This document shows positions 9,237 to 19,879 of a stretch of DNA of 64,000 nucleotides, one piece after another (positions within the stretch are counted from its first letter, which is position 1; each line of letters opens with the position of its first letter). Origin of the DNA: Massilia sp. TS11 (lineage in GTDB: Bacteria; Pseudomonadota; Gammaproteobacteria; Burkholderiales; Burkholderiaceae_D); contig NZ_JAKLTS010000006.1 in NCBI RefSeq assembly GCF_022012445.1, forward strand, positions 1 to 64,000. The letters run 5' to 3'. The notes under the pieces were generated by a model. The model saw only the letters and a program-made list of their open reading frames with translations, did not search any database and was not told the DNA's origin. The translations under genes and the position numbers were made by a program.

Positions 9237-12200
9237 ATGAATGCACCCCTGGAGCGCGCCCACGCGATCACGCTCGACGATAAATGGACGCTGGAACGCG
9301 GCCGCGCCTTCATGACCGGCACCCAGGCCCTGATCCGCCTGCCGATGCTGCAGCGCGAGCGCGACCTCAAGGCCGGCCTCAACACGGCCGGCTACATCAC
9401 CGGCTACCGCGGCTCGCCCGTGACCAGCGTCGACATGACGGCCATGAAGGCCAAGAAATTCCTCGACGCCCACCACGTCAAATTCCATCCGGGCATGAAC
9501 GAGGATCTGGCGGCCACGGCCGTGTGGGGCACGCAGCAGCTCGGCCTCTTCCCCGGCGCCAAGTACGACGGGGTGTTCTCCATGTGGTACGGCAAGGGCC
9601 CGGGCGTCGACCGCTGCGGCGACGTGTTCAAGCACGCCAACAGCGCCGGCACCGCCCAGCATGGCGGGGTGATCGTGCTGGCCGGCGACGATCACGCGGC
9701 CAAGTCCTCGTCGATCGCCCACCAGTCCGATCACATTCTGAACGCCTGCGGGATTCCGGTCCTGTTCCCGTCCTCGGTGCAGGAATACCTCGACTACGGC
9801 CTGCACGCCTGGGCCATGAGCCGCTACACCGGGCTGTGGGTGGCGATGAAATGCGTGACCGACATCATCGAATCGGGCGCCGTCGTCGAACTCGATCCCG
9901 AGCGCGTGCAGACCATCATCCCGAGCGACTTCGAACTGCCGCCGGGCGGCCTGAATATCCGCTGGCCCGACGCCGTGCTCGACCAGGAAGTGCGGATGAA
10001 CAGCTTCAAGTGGTACGCGGCCTTGGCCTATGTGCGCGCCAACAAGCTCAACCAGATCATCTGGGACAGCCCGCAGCCGAAGATCGGCATCATCACGGCC
10101 GGCAAGGCCTATCTGGACACGCGCCAGGCCCTGGCCGACCTCGGCATCGACGAACAGGCCGCGCGCGACATCGGTCTGCGTCTCTACAAGATCGGCATGA
10201 CCTGGCCGCTCGAAGCCTCGGGCGTGCACGCCTTCGCGCGCGGGCTCGAGGAAATCCTGGTGGTCGAAGAAAAGCGCCAGATCCTCGAATACGCGCTCAA
10301 GGAAGAGCTGTACAACCTGCCGGACAGCGAGCGTCCGCGCGTGGTCGGCAAATTCGACGACACCGGCGAATGGTCGAACAATCCGCGCACCGGCCACGGC
10401 GACTGGCTGCTGCCGGCCACCTATGAGCTGTCGCCGGCCCAGATCGCGCGCGCCATCGCCAGCCGCATCGCCCACTACTGCGCCGGCCATCCGGTGGCGC
10501 AGCGCGTGGCCGAGCGCATCGCCTTCCTCGAAGCCAAGGAGCAGGTGCTCCAGAATATCAACGTCAAGCCCGACCCGCAGAAGGACCGCACGCCTTACTT
10601 CTGCTCCGGCTGCCCGCACAATACCTCGACCCGGGTGCCGGAAGGCTCGCGCGCGCTGGCCGGTATCGGCTGCCACTACATGGTGCAGTGGATGGACCGC
10701 GAGACGGCCACCTTCACCCACATGGGCGCGGAAGGCGTGACCTGGGTCGGCCAGGCCGACTTCACGAATGAGCAGCACGTCTTCACCAATCTCGGCGACG
10801 GCACCTATTTCCACTCCGGGATTCTGGCGATCCGCGCGGCCGTGGCGGCCAAGGTCAACATCACCTACAAGATTCTGTATAACGACGCCGTCGCCATGAC
10901 CGGCGGCCAGAACGTCGACGGCCCGCTCGATCCGGCCATGATCTCGCGCCAGATCGCGGCCGAAGGCGTGAAGCCGATCATCGTCGTCACCGACGATCCC
11001 GACAAATACCCGGACGACTATGCCTGGGCCGAGGGCGTGACCGTGCGCCACCGCGCCGAGCTGATGGACGTGCAGCGCGAGCTGCGCGAGGTGAAGGGCG
11101 TGTCGGCCATGATCTACGACCAGACCTGCGCCTCTGAGAAGCGGCGCCGGCGCAAGCGTAACGAGTATCCGGACCCGGCCAAGCGCGTCGTCATCAACGA
11201 AGCCGTGTGCGAAGGCTGCGGCGACTGCTCGGTGCAGTCGAACTGCCTGTCGGTCGAGCCGCTCGAGACGGAACTGGGGCGCAAGCGCCAGATCAACCAG
11301 AGCTCCTGCAACAAGGACTATTCGTGCGTGAACGGCTTCTGCCCGTCCTTCGTGACGGTCGAAGGCGGCGCGCTGAAAAAGCCGAAGAAGGCCGGCAGCG
11401 ATGCCGCCCTGCCGACCCCGCCCGCACCGGCCCTGCCCAGCACGCGCGAGCCGTATGGCATTCTGGTGACGGGCATCGGCGGCACCGGCGTGGTCACGGT
11501 CGGCCAGATCCTGGCCGTGGCCGCCCACGTCGAAGGCAAGGGCGCGATCGTGCTCGACATGAGCGGCCTGGCCCAGAAGGGCGGCCCGGTGATGTCGCAC
11601 GTGCGCCTGGCCGATCGCCAGGACGACCTGCACTCGACCCGCGTCGGCACCGGCAACGCTGATCTGGTGATCGGCTGCGACCAGATCGTCACCGCCAGCC
11701 GCGACGCCCTGTCGCGCATGGGCGAGGGGCGCACCTGGGCCGCCATCAACAGCACCGGCGCCACCACCGCCGCCTTCATCAAGAACCCCGACTGGCAGTT
11801 CCCGCAGGCCTCCTCGCAGGGCGAGATTGTCAAGGCCTGCGGCCAGGGCAATGTGGACTTCGTCGATGCCGGCACCATCGCCACCACCCTGATGGGCGAC
11901 GCGATCGCGACCAATATGTTCATGCTCGGCTACGCCTGGCAGAAGGGCAAAGTGCCGCTCGGCGAAGCGGCCATCCTGCAGGCGATCGAGCTCAATGGCG
12001 TATCGGTCAATTTCAACAAGGCCGCCTTCAACTGGGGCCGCGCCGCCGCCCACGACCTGGCCGCTGTCACGCGCCTGGTCACGCCGGCCCAGGTCATCCA
12101 GTTCAAGCGCAGCGAGACCCTGGACGAGATCGTGGCGCGCCGCGTGACCCTGCTGACGGCCTATCAGGACGCCGCCTACGCGCGCCAGTACAGCGATTTC

Positions 12201-12767
12201 GTCGAGCGCGTGCGCGCCGCCGAAGCCGCGCTGGGCAAGGGCACGCGCCTGAGCGAAACCGTGGCCCGCTACTTCTACAAGCTGATGGCCTACAAGGACG
12301 AATACGAAGTGGCGCGCTTGCACAGCGACGGCGCCCTGCAGCAGAAGGTGGCCGCCATGTTCGAAGGCGACTACCAGCTCAAGTTCCATCTGGCGCCGCC
12401 GCTGTTCGCCAAGAAGGATTCACAGGGCCGGCTGGTGAAGAAGCAGTACGGCCCGTGGATGCTGGCCGCCTTCCGCCTGCTGGCGCGCTGCAAGGGCCTG
12501 CGCGGCACGGCGCTCGACATCTTCGGCTACACCGAGGAGCGCCGCACCGAGCGCGCCCTGATCGCGCAGTACCGCGACACCATCGCCGGTCTGCTCGACA
12601 AGCTGACGGCCGAGAACCTGGCCCAGGCCGTGGCGATCGCCGCCATCCCCGAGGAGATCCGCGGCTATGGCCATGTGAAGGAACGCCATCTGCAGGCCGC
12701 CAAGGCCAAGGAAGCCAAGCTGCTGGCAGCCTTCCACCAGCCGGCGGCCGCCAGCGCGGCGGCCTGA
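9237..12767 (+). CDS. indolepyruvate ferredoxin oxidoreductase family protein (fused alpha/beta type)
   Basis: A 1176-residue thiamine diphosphate and iron-sulfur enzyme that oxidatively decarboxylates aryl pyruvates such as indolepyruvate to acyl-CoA with reduction of ferredoxin. The N-terminal region (about 1-700) holds the pyrimidine- and ThDP-binding domains (GYRGSPVTSVD, LGDGTYFHSG, YNDAVAMTGGQ). A cysteine cluster follows (CEGCGDCSVQSNC, then CNKDYSCVNGFCPS) that should bind a 4Fe-4S centre. From about residue 735 the gamma domain follows with GIGGTGVVTVGQIL. The enzyme is the long single-chain form seen in many Proteobacteria and fits the neighbouring tyrosine degradation gene. No separate ferredoxin gene is adjacent. 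Confidence 0.92.
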   Translation: MNAPLERAHAITLDDKWTLERGRAFMTGTQALIRLPMLQRERDLKAGLNTAGYITGYRGSPVTSVDMTAMKAKKFLDAHHVKFHPGMNEDLAATAVWGTQQLGLFPGAKYDGVFSMWYGKGPGVDRCGDVFKHANSAGTAQHGGVIVLAGDDHAAKSSSIAHQSDHILNACGIPVLFPSSVQEYLDYGLHAWAMSRYTGLWVAMKCVTDIIESGAVVELDPERVQTIIPSDFELPPGGLNIRWPDAVLDQEVRMNSFKWYAALAYVRANKLNQIIWDSPQPKIGIITAGKAYLDTRQALADLGIDEQAARDIGLRLYKIGMTWPLEASGVHAFARGLEEILVVEEKRQILEYALKEELYNLPDSERPRVVGKFDDTGEWSNNPRTGHGDWLLPATYELSPAQIARAIASRIAHYCAGHPVAQRVAERIAFLEAKEQVLQNINVKPDPQKDRTPYFCSGCPHNTSTRVPEGSRALAGIGCHYMVQWMDRETATFTHMGAEGVTWVGQADFTNEQHVFTNLGDGTYFHSGILAIRAAVAAKVNITYKILYNDAVAMTGGQNVDGPLDPAMISRQIAAEGVKPIIVVTDDPDKYPDDYAWAEGVTVRHRAELMDVQRELREVKGVSAMIYDQTCASEKRRRRKRNEYPDPAKRVVINEAVCEGCGDCSVQSNCLSVEPLETELGRKRQINQSSCNKDYSCVNGFCPSFVTVEGGALKKPKKAGSDAALPTPPAPALPSTREPYGILVTGIGGTGVVTVGQILAVAAHVEGKGAIVLDMSGLAQKGGPVMSHVRLADRQDDLHSTRVGTGNADLVIGCDQIVTASRDALSRMGEGRTWAAINSTGATTAAFIKNPDWQFPQASSQGEIVKACGQGNVDFVDAGTIATTLMGDAIATNMFMLGYAWQKGKVPLGEAAILQAIELNGVSVNFNKAAFNWGRAAAHDLAAVTRLVTPAQVIQFKRSETLDEIVARRVTLLTAYQDAAYARQYSDFVERVRAAEAALGKGTRLSETVARYFYKLMAYKDEYEVARLHSDGALQQKVAAMFEGDYQLKFHLAPPLFAKKDSQGRLVKKQYGPWMLAAFRLLARCKGLRGTALDIFGYTEERRTERALIAQYRDTIAGLLDKLTAENLAQAVAIAAIPEEIRGYGHVKERHLQAAKAKEAKLLAAFHQPAAASAAA

Positions 12768-12774
12768 GGATGCG

Positions 12775-12800
12775 GGCGCGGGCCGCGCGGCCCGCGCCTT
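12775..12800. terminator. hairpin between convergent genes
   Basis: A perfect 10-bp stem GGCGCGGGCC / GGCCCGCGCC with a GCGC loop lies between the end of the oxidoreductase gene and the end of the MAPEG gene. It has almost no U-tract, so efficiency is uncertain, and it reaches the MAPEG stop codon. Confidence 0.55.
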
Positions 12801-13191
12801 ACATCAGCAGAGGTTTAAGCACCAGCACGATGCCGGCCACGGCCACGCCCCACACCAGGGAGCGCAGCAGCGGCACGCCCAGCGCATACAGCGGCACGTA
12901 GAGGACGCGCGCGCCCAGATACAGCTGGGCGCCGAGCAGGGTGCTGGCGTTTTCGCGCCCGGCCCCATGCGCGACCAGCACGGCGATGGCAAACAGCGGC
13001 AGCGTCTCCATCAGATTGGCGAAGGCACGCTGCAGGCGCGCCGTAATCTTCCCCATCGGCGGCGGCGCGGCGTCGCGCGCGCTCATGTTGTACTGCAGGC
13101 CGACCTCGCGGTTGCGGAAGGCCGCCACCAAAGCCAGTTGGGCAAAGGCCAGCACCACGGTCCAGGCCAGGATGGTCAATTCCATGCTCAT
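12799..13191 (-). CDS. MAPEG family inner-membrane protein
   Basis: A 130-residue membrane protein with about four hydrophobic segments: an N-terminal helix ILAWTVVLAFAQLALVAAF, two central ones and a final VWGVAVAGIVLVLKPLL. It carries the MAPEG hallmarks RLQRAFANLMETLPLFA and LGARVLYVPLYALG. Family members are glutathione-dependent or eicosanoid-metabolising proteins in eukaryotes; bacterial members are largely uncharacterised. The start at 13191 follows GAGGAG. The longer upstream reading frame is not supported. Confidence 0.88.
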   Translation of the reverse strand: MSMELTILAWTVVLAFAQLALVAAFRNREVGLQYNMSARDAAPPPMGKITARLQRAFANLMETLPLFAIAVLVAHGAGRENASTLLGAQLYLGARVLYVPLYALGVPLLRSLVWGVAVAGIVLVLKPLLM

Positions 13192-13297
13192 GCGCTTCTC
13201 CTCATCAGGGTTGAACTGCGGCGCCGAGCATAGCATGTACGGCGCCAAATAAACGTGGCTATAATCGACCGCTGTATCCACGAGGAGTCCACCGCCC

Positions 13298-15049
13298 ATG
13301 ATCCGCCGCGCACTCACCCTGGCCTTGCTGGCCGTCTCCGCGCATGCCTGGTCGGCCGTTGCCGACCTGCGCACCGAATCCGAAAAATCCGGTTTCACCC
13401 GCACCGGCCGCTACGAGGAAGTCGAGGCCCTGTGCGCCGCCTTCCAGAAGGCCTATCCGCGCGAAGTGCGCTGCACCGAATTCGGCCGCTCGCCGGAAGG
13501 GCGCCCGATGATGGCCCTGATCGTGACCCGCACCGGGGCCATGATCGCGAGCGAGGCGCGGCGCCGCAATATCCCGGTGGTGCTGATGCAGGGCGGGATC
13601 CACGCCGGCGAAATCGACGGCAAGGACGCCGGCTTCCTGGCGCTGCGCGAAGTCCTCGAAGGCAAGCAGGCCAAGGGCGCGCTCGACAAACAGGTGCTGA
13701 TCTTCGTCCCCGTCTTCAACGTCGACGGGCACGAACGCTTCGGCAAATGGAACCGCCCGAACCAGCGCGGCCCGGTCGAAATGGGCTGGCGCGCCACCGC
13801 CCAGAACTACAATCTCAATCGCGACTACATGAAGGCGGATACGCCCGAAATGCGCGCCATGCTGGCGCTGGTCAACGCCTGGGACCCGGTGCTTTACGTC
13901 GACCTGCACGTGACCGACGGCGCCAAGTTCGAGCACGACGTCTCGATCCAGGTGGAGCCCGTGTACTCGGGCGACAGCGATCTGCGCCGCCTCGGTGCGG
14001 CCGTGCGCGACAAGACCATCGAGGACATCAACAAGAAAGGCTCGCTGGCCCAGCCCTTCTACATGTCCTTCGTCGAGACGGACAATCCGGCCTCCGGCTT
14101 CGAGGACAGCGTCTCCGATCCGCGCTTCTCGACCGGCTACTTCCAGCTGCGTAACCGCATGGCCATGCTGGTCGAAACCCACTCGTGGAAGGACTATCCG
14201 ACGCGCGTGCGCATCACCCACAACAGCATCATCTCGGTGCTCGAGCAGATGAAGCAGGACGGCGCGCGCTGGCAGCAGATCGCCCAGGAGGCCGACAACC
14301 GCCAGGTCCAGAGCACGGCCCTGACCTACAAGGCCAGCGACAAGGCGCGCATGATCGACTTCCGCGGCTATGCCTACACGCGCACGCCGTCCGAGGTCTC
14401 GGGCGCGCTGATGACGCGCTACGACGAGAGCCAGCCGCAGATCTGGCGCGTGCCGGTGCGCGACGACGTGCAGCCGCTGCTGGTGGCCAGCGCGCCCGGC
14501 GCCGGCTACATCGTGCCGGCCGCCTGGAGCGAGCTGGTGGCGAAAAAGCTGGCCCAGCATGCGATCAGCTTCCGCACGATCGGCAAGGACCTGGCGCAGT
14601 TCAGCGTGCAGACCTTCCGCGCCGACGAGGCCAAATTCGGCGGCGCCTCGTTCGAAGGCCATCAGAACCTGAAAGTGCACGGGGCCTGGAAGCCCGAGGC
14701 GCGCGACATCGGCAAGGGCGCGCTGTTCGTGCCGGTGGCCCAGCCCAAGGCACGCCTGGTGATGCACCTGTTCGAGCCGCAGGGCCCGGACTCGCTCAAC
14801 AGCTGGGGCTTTTTCAATACGGCCTACGAGCGCAAGGAATACATGGAAGAGTATGTGGCCGAAGAGGTGGCGCGCGAGATGCTGGCGCGCGACGCGGCCC
14901 TGGCGGCCCAGTTCAAGCAGCTGCTCGAGAGCGATGCCGCGTTTGCGGCCAGCCCGGCGCGCCGGCTCGAATTCTTCGCGCGCCGCCACAGCAGCTGGGA
15001 CGAGCGCTACCGCCTGTACCCGGTGCTGCGCACCGATCTTGCCCCCTAA
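13298..15049 (+). CDS. secreted M14-family zinc carboxypeptidase-like protein
   Basis: A 583-residue protein with a signal peptide (LTLALLAVSAHAWSA). The M14 zinc site is seen as GGIHAGEIDG (HxxE) and, about 110 residues later, YVDLHVTDG (third ligand His). NYNLNRDY matches the substrate-binding Asn-Arg region of the family. A C-terminal beta-rich extension of some 230 residues follows, ending with SWGFFNTAYERKEYMEEY. The start has GAGGAG upstream. A paralogue with the same overall plan, but no signal peptide, is encoded at 48660-50354. Specificity is unknown. Confidence 0.9.
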   Translation: MIRRALTLALLAVSAHAWSAVADLRTESEKSGFTRTGRYEEVEALCAAFQKAYPREVRCTEFGRSPEGRPMMALIVTRTGAMIASEARRRNIPVVLMQGGIHAGEIDGKDAGFLALREVLEGKQAKGALDKQVLIFVPVFNVDGHERFGKWNRPNQRGPVEMGWRATAQNYNLNRDYMKADTPEMRAMLALVNAWDPVLYVDLHVTDGAKFEHDVSIQVEPVYSGDSDLRRLGAAVRDKTIEDINKKGSLAQPFYMSFVETDNPASGFEDSVSDPRFSTGYFQLRNRMAMLVETHSWKDYPTRVRITHNSIISVLEQMKQDGARWQQIAQEADNRQVQSTALTYKASDKARMIDFRGYAYTRTPSEVSGALMTRYDESQPQIWRVPVRDDVQPLLVASAPGAGYIVPAAWSELVAKKLAQHAISFRTIGKDLAQFSVQTFRADEAKFGGASFEGHQNLKVHGAWKPEARDIGKGALFVPVAQPKARLVMHLFEPQGPDSLNSWGFFNTAYERKEYMEEYVAEEVAREMLARDAALAAQFKQLLESDAAFAASPARRLEFFARRHSSWDERYRLYPVLRTDLAP

Positions 15050-15050
15050 A

Positions 15051-15075
15051 CAAATCGGGGTCAGACCCCGATTTG
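15051..15075. repeat. palindromic GGGGTCAGACCCC repeat, perfect copy
   Basis: A perfect 25-bp palindrome centred on A15063, with the core GGGGTCAGACCCC at 15057-15069 and AAATC/GATTT flanks. It starts one base after the M14 gene's stop codon. The downstream element AGGCAGTTTTA (15081-15091) leads into the stop codon of the minus-strand ttcA, so the repeat separates two convergent genes and may also form a weak terminator. Confidence 0.85.
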
Positions 15076-15088
15076 CGATAAGGCAGTT

Positions 15089-15997
<909 letters not shown>

Positions 15998-16007
15998 AGG
16001 GTCCTTG

Positions 16008-16013
16008 TACAAT
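16008..16013 (+). promoter_or_regulatory. possible -10 box giving a leaderless methyltransferase mRNA
   Basis: TACAAT matches 5 of 6 bases of the -10 consensus and ends 6 bases before the ATG at 16020. If used, transcription would start at or next to the A of the start codon. No ribosome binding site is visible for this gene, which agrees. No clear -35 box was found. Confidence 0.35.
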
Positions 16014-16019
16014 GCCGGG

Positions 16020-17183
16020 ATGTCTCTCCCCATCCCTGATCCTGACGCGCTGGCGGCCTCGCAGGCCCTGCAGCGCGCCATCGCCGCCGAGATCGATGCC
16101 GCCGGCGGCCTGATTTCCTTCGCCCGCTTCATGGAGCAGGCCCTGTATTGTCCCCGCCTCGGCTACTACAGCGGCGGGTCGGCCAAGCTTGGCCAAGCCG
16201 GTGATTTTACTACGGCGCCGGAATTGAGCCCCTTGTTCGGGGCGGCGCTGGCCCAGGTGGCCGCCGATATTATGGCCCAATCGGGCCCGCATGTGCTCGA
16301 ATTCGGGGCCGGCAGCGGCAAGCTGGCGCGCGATGTGCTGAGCGAGCTGGCGCGCCTCGGCGCCCATGTCGACAGCTATACCATCATTGACCTGTCGGGC
16401 GAGCTGCGCGCGCGCCAGCAGGCCCTGCTGGCCGAGTTCCCGATGGTGCGCTGGGCCGACGCCCTACCGGCCGATTTCTCCGGCGTGGTGCTGGCCAATG
16501 AGGTGCTCGATGCGATGCCGGTCCAGATCGTGCGCGCCACGCCAGACGGCTGGCGCGAGCTGGCGGTCGGCTATGCGGCCGACGCCGACGGCCTGCCGCG
16601 CTTTGGCTGGCAGGAGCGCGCGCTGACACCCGCGCTGGCCGCGCGCACCCTGGCCCAGGCCGGGCCGGCCGCGCAGTTCGAGCCCGGCTACACGACCGAG
16701 ATCCACCCCGTCGGCGCCGCTTTCATGGCGGCCCTGGCGCCGCTGTTCGGCAGCGGCAAGGGCGCGGCCCTGCTGTTCGACTATGGCTTTCCGGCCCACG
16801 AGTACTACCACCCGCAGCGCCACGGCGGCACCCTGATGTGCCACTACCGCCACCACGCCCATCCGGATCCCTTCTACCTGCCCGGCCTGCAGGACATCAC
16901 GGCCCACGTCGACTTCACGGCCATGGCCCTGGCGGCCCAGGACGCGGGCCTGGACGTGCTGGCCTATGCCGACCAGGCCGGCTTCCTGCTGGCGGCCGGC
17001 ATCGGCGACCTGCTACTGCGCACCGATCCGAACGATGTGCGCGCCTACATGCCGCAGGCAAATGCCCTTCAGAAATTGATCTCGCCGGCCGAAATGGGGG
17101 AGCTGTTCAAGGTGCTGGTGGTGGGGCGGGGCGTAAGCTTGCCGCCCGCCATTGCGCGTGCAGACCGGTCGTTCCGGCTCTGA
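16020..17183 (+). CDS. class I SAM-dependent methyltransferase, MidA/NDUFAF7-like
   Basis: A 387-residue protein of the DUF185 family, relatives of mitochondrial NDUFAF7, which methylates an arginine of a complex I subunit. The signature appears as [20 protein letters not shown] followed by [14 protein letters not shown], then the SAM-binding [25 protein letters not shown] and [24 protein letters not shown] and [12 protein letters not shown] further on are typical of this family. The bacterial target is unknown. The start at 16020 gives a normal N-terminus, but there is no ribosome binding site. Confidence 0.9.
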   Translation: MSLPIPDPDALAASQALQRAIAAEIDAAGGLISFARFMEQALYCPRLGYYSGGSAKLGQAGDFTTAPELSPLFGAALAQVAADIMAQSGPHVLEFGAGSGKLARDVLSELARLGAHVDSYTIIDLSGELRARQQALLAEFPMVRWADALPADFSGVVLANEVLDAMPVQIVRATPDGWRELAVGYAADADGLPRFGWQERALTPALAARTLAQAGPAAQFEPGYTTEIHPVGAAFMAALAPLFGSGKGAALLFDYGFPAHEYYHPQRHGGTLMCHYRHHAHPDPFYLPGLQDITAHVDFTAMALAAQDAGLDVLAYADQAGFLLAAGIGDLLLRTDPNDVRAYMPQANALQKLISPAEMGELFKVLVVGRGVSLPPAIARADRSFRL

Positions 17184-17226
17184 GTTTGTTATGATTGCCT
17201 GATCCTCGACGTTCGCTATTGCTCAA

Positions 17227-18156
17227 ATGGCAAAAATCCACACGCATTACGACAATCTCAAGGTGTCCCGCGGGGCGCCGATGGAGGTCATTCGTGCGGC
17301 CTACAAAGCCTTGAGCCAGAAGTACCACCCCGACAAAAACCCGGGCGACGAAAAGGCCGCCCGCATCATGGCCATCATCAACACGGCCTATGGCACCCTG
17401 TCCGACCCGCAGCGCCGCAAGGAGCACGACGAATGGATCGCGGCCGAGGAGTGGGAAGTCGAATGGCTGGAATCGACCCATGGCGACGAGCCGGCCCACC
17501 CCAAGGGCAAGGGCGAGGCTGCGGGCAGCCTGCGGCGCGCCAAGTGGCTGCGCGGGGCCAAGTGGACGGGCGCGCTGGCGGCCTGCTTCGCGCTCGGCTG
17601 CGTGGCCGGGGTGCTGGCCGTGTCGCAGTCGCGTTCGGCCGCGCCGAGCGTGCTGGCCCATGCCGATCCGCGCAGCGAGCCGCTACGCCCGGTCGCCAAG
17701 GCCGAGGCTCCGGACCGCTGGGCCGCGCGCCCCTTCGTGACCGACAAGAGCGGCAACCGGGTGCCAGAATTCAAAGTGCTGGCCGTGTCGCAGCTGGCCA
17801 TTCCGGCGCGCGCGCCCGACTGCGACGCCGACCAGCATCTGCTGGTGGCGCCCAATGGCGAACCGTGGCCGACCGGTTCCGGCTACGTGGCCGGCTATCC
17901 GGTGGCGAACAAGGGCGATGAGGTGCAGCTGATCGTCGATAATTCGGCGAACAGCTCGCCGGTCTTCGTCAAGGTCTACGATCTCGAGCACCGCGCCAAT
18001 GTGCGCCACATCTACGTGCTGCCCAACGAGCGCTTCGAGGTCGACCATCTGGCCGCCGGCAAGTACGAGCTGCGCTACCAGAACGTGGCCGGCGGGGCCG
18101 ACGCCAGCCAGTGCCCGCGCAAGCCTTCGCCGATCACCCAGGCGGCGGCCGGCTAA
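17227..18156 (+). CDS. membrane-anchored J-domain protein
   Basis: A 309-residue protein. Residues 1-65 are a DnaJ domain with the DnaK-stimulating HPD in KYHPDKNPGDEKAARI. A charged linker follows, then a single hydrophobic segment near 115-135 (GALAACFALGCVAGVLAV), which would place the C-terminal half in the periplasm. That half (about 160-309) looks beta-rich (GYVAGYPVANKGDEVQLI, YVLPNERFEVDHLAAGKYEL) and resembles a carboxypeptidase-regulatory-like or transthyretin-like fold; this is an inference. There is no zinc-finger or substrate-binding part of true DnaJ. Function unknown beyond probable DnaK recruitment to the membrane. It is convergent with the MCP gene. Confidence 0.85.
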   Translation: MAKIHTHYDNLKVSRGAPMEVIRAAYKALSQKYHPDKNPGDEKAARIMAIINTAYGTLSDPQRRKEHDEWIAAEEWEVEWLESTHGDEPAHPKGKGEAAGSLRRAKWLRGAKWTGALAACFALGCVAGVLAVSQSRSAAPSVLAHADPRSEPLRPVAKAEAPDRWAARPFVTDKSGNRVPEFKVLAVSQLAIPARAPDCDADQHLLVAPNGEPWPTGSGYVAGYPVANKGDEVQLIVDNSANSSPVFVKVYDLEHRANVRHIYVLPNERFEVDHLAAGKYELRYQNVAGGADASQCPRKPSPITQAAAG

Positions 18157-18175
18157 GCGCGCGCGCCGCCCCTGT

Positions 18176-19870
18176 TCAGAACTCTTCCCAGTCGCTTTCC
18201 GCCGCAGCCGCTTTGGCCTTGGGTTTGGGCGTCTCCGCCTTCAGGGCCGGACGTGGCGCCGGCGCGGGCGGCTTGGCCGCCTGCGCAGCCGCACGCGGTT
18301 TGGGCAGGGCCGCGGCCTGCGGCTGGTGGCGCAGCTTGAACACGGCCACGGCCTGGGCCAGCTGGCTGGCTTCGTCCTGCATGCTCTGGGCGGCGGCGGC
18401 CGATTCTTCGACCAGGGCCGCGTTCTGCACCGTCATCTCGTCCATCTGGTTGATCGCCTCGTTCACCTGCTCGATGCCGAGGCTCTGCTCCTCGCTGGCG
18501 GCGGTGATCTCGCTCATGATGTCGGCCACCTGCTTGACCGAGGTGACGATCAGCTCCATGGTCTGGCCGGCCTCGTCGACCAGCTTGCCGCCGTTGTCGA
18601 CCTTGTCGACCGAGTCCTGAATCAGGCTGGCGATCTCCTTGGCGGCAGCGGCCGAGCGCTGCGCCAGATTGCGCACCTCGCCCGCCACCACGGCAAAACC
18701 GCGCCCCTGTTCGCCCGCGCGCGCCGCTTCCACGGCGGCGTTGAGGGCCAGGATATTGGTCTGGAAGGCGATGCCGTCGATGACGCTGATGATGTCATTG
18801 ATGCGGCGCGAGCTGTCCTTGATGGCGGCCATGGTCGTCACCACTTCCGACACCACCTGGCCGCCGCGGCTGGCCACCGAGGAGGCCGAAATCACCAGCT
18901 GGTTGGCCTGGCGCGCATTGTCGGCGTTCTGCTTGACGGTCTGGGTCAGCTCCTCCATCGAGCTGGCCGTCTGTTCGAGCGAGGAGGCCTGCGACTCGGT
19001 GCGCGCCGACAGGTCCTGGTTGCCCGAGGCGATCTCGCGCGAGGCGGTGGCGATGGTGTCGGTCGCCACGCGCACCCCGCCCACGGTCTTGGCCAGGGCC
19101 TCGTTCATGTCGTGCAGGGCGCGCAGCAGCTGGCCCATTTCGTCCTCGCTGCGCACTTCGATGCTGGTGGTCAGATCGCCGCTGGCGACTGACTGTGCGA
19201 CGCTGACGGCTTCGTCGAGCGGGCCGGTGATCGAGGCCGTGATGCGCAGGGCCAGATAGGCCGAGGCCAACACCGCCACCACGCCGAGCGCGATCATGAT
19301 CAGGCGCGAAGTGTCGATGTCCTTCTGGGTCAGGGCGCCGCCTTCCTCGATGTCCTTGCGCTGCTGGTCGACCATGCTCTTGGTCGCTTCCAGCAGGCCT
19401 TCGAGCGCGGGGAAGGTGGTCTCCACCATGACCTTGGTGGCGCCCTCGCGGTCATCGGCTTCGACCAGTTCGGCGGCCTTGATGAAACCGGCTTGATACA
19501 GCTTGCGCTGGGCGTCGATCTTGGCCAGGATGGCCTTTTCCTCGGGCGCCTGGGCCAGCTTGCCCAGCTCCGCCAGGGCGGCGTCGATCAGCTTCTTGTC
19601 CTTGTCGATCTGCTCGTAGCTCTTGGCGCGCGCGGCCTTGTCGTTCAGGATGAACAGGGCCAGCGTGCGGCGCGCGTCCTCGCGCGCGGCGGTGTCGATG
19701 ACATTCGCCGCCACGGCGCTCGGAAAGTCGCGCGCGATCATGTCGCGGTTAGCCGCGCTGACGGTGGTGAAGCGGACGATGGCCAGCCCGATCGCCACCG
19801 CCAGAATCGCCACCAGCAGGCCGAAGCCAAACAGCAGGCGGCTCTTGATACGCAGATTATCGAGATTCAT
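18176..19870 (-). CDS. methyl-accepting chemotaxis protein
   Basis: A 564-residue inner-membrane chemoreceptor. It has TM1 near 12-32 ([20 protein letters not shown]), a four-helix-bundle type periplasmic sensor of about 155 residues, TM2 near 190-210 and a HAMP domain. The conserved signalling hairpin follows with [20 protein letters not shown]. The C-terminus has a proline/alanine-rich linker ending in SDWEEF, which looks like the aromatic pentapeptide tether for CheR or CheB. The ligand is unknown. It follows the cheW-like gene on the same strand by 9 bp and is almost certainly cotranscribed with it. Confidence 0.95.
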   Translation of the reverse strand: MNLDNLRIKSRLLFGFGLLVAILAVAIGLAIVRFTTVSAANRDMIARDFPSAVAANVIDTAAREDARRTLALFILNDKAARAKSYEQIDKDKKLIDAALAELGKLAQAPEEKAILAKIDAQRKLYQAGFIKAAELVEADDREGATKVMVETTFPALEGLLEATKSMVDQQRKDIEEGGALTQKDIDTSRLIMIALGVVAVLASAYLALRITASITGPLDEAVSVAQSVASGDLTTSIEVRSEDEMGQLLRALHDMNEALAKTVGGVRVATDTIATASREIASGNQDLSARTESQASSLEQTASSMEELTQTVKQNADNARQANQLVISASSVASRGGQVVSEVVTTMAAIKDSSRRINDIISVIDGIAFQTNILALNAAVEAARAGEQGRGFAVVAGEVRNLAQRSAAAAKEIASLIQDSVDKVDNGGKLVDEAGQTMELIVTSVKQVADIMSEITAASEEQSLGIEQVNEAINQMDEMTVQNAALVEESAAAAQSMQDEASQLAQAVAVFKLRHQPQAAALPKPRAAAQAAKPPAPAPRPALKAETPKPKAKAAAAESDWEEF

Positions 19871-19879
19871 GCGGCGTCC

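Noticed and set aside
9222..12389. Open frame of 1055 codons on the minus strand opposite the indolepyruvate oxidoreductase gene
   Set aside because: The composition is His/Gly/Ala/Val rich as expected from antisense of a biased gene, with no motifs.
13259..14989. Open frame of 576 codons on the minus strand opposite the M14 peptidase
   Set aside because: Shadow of a gene with a clear zinc site; no independent evidence.
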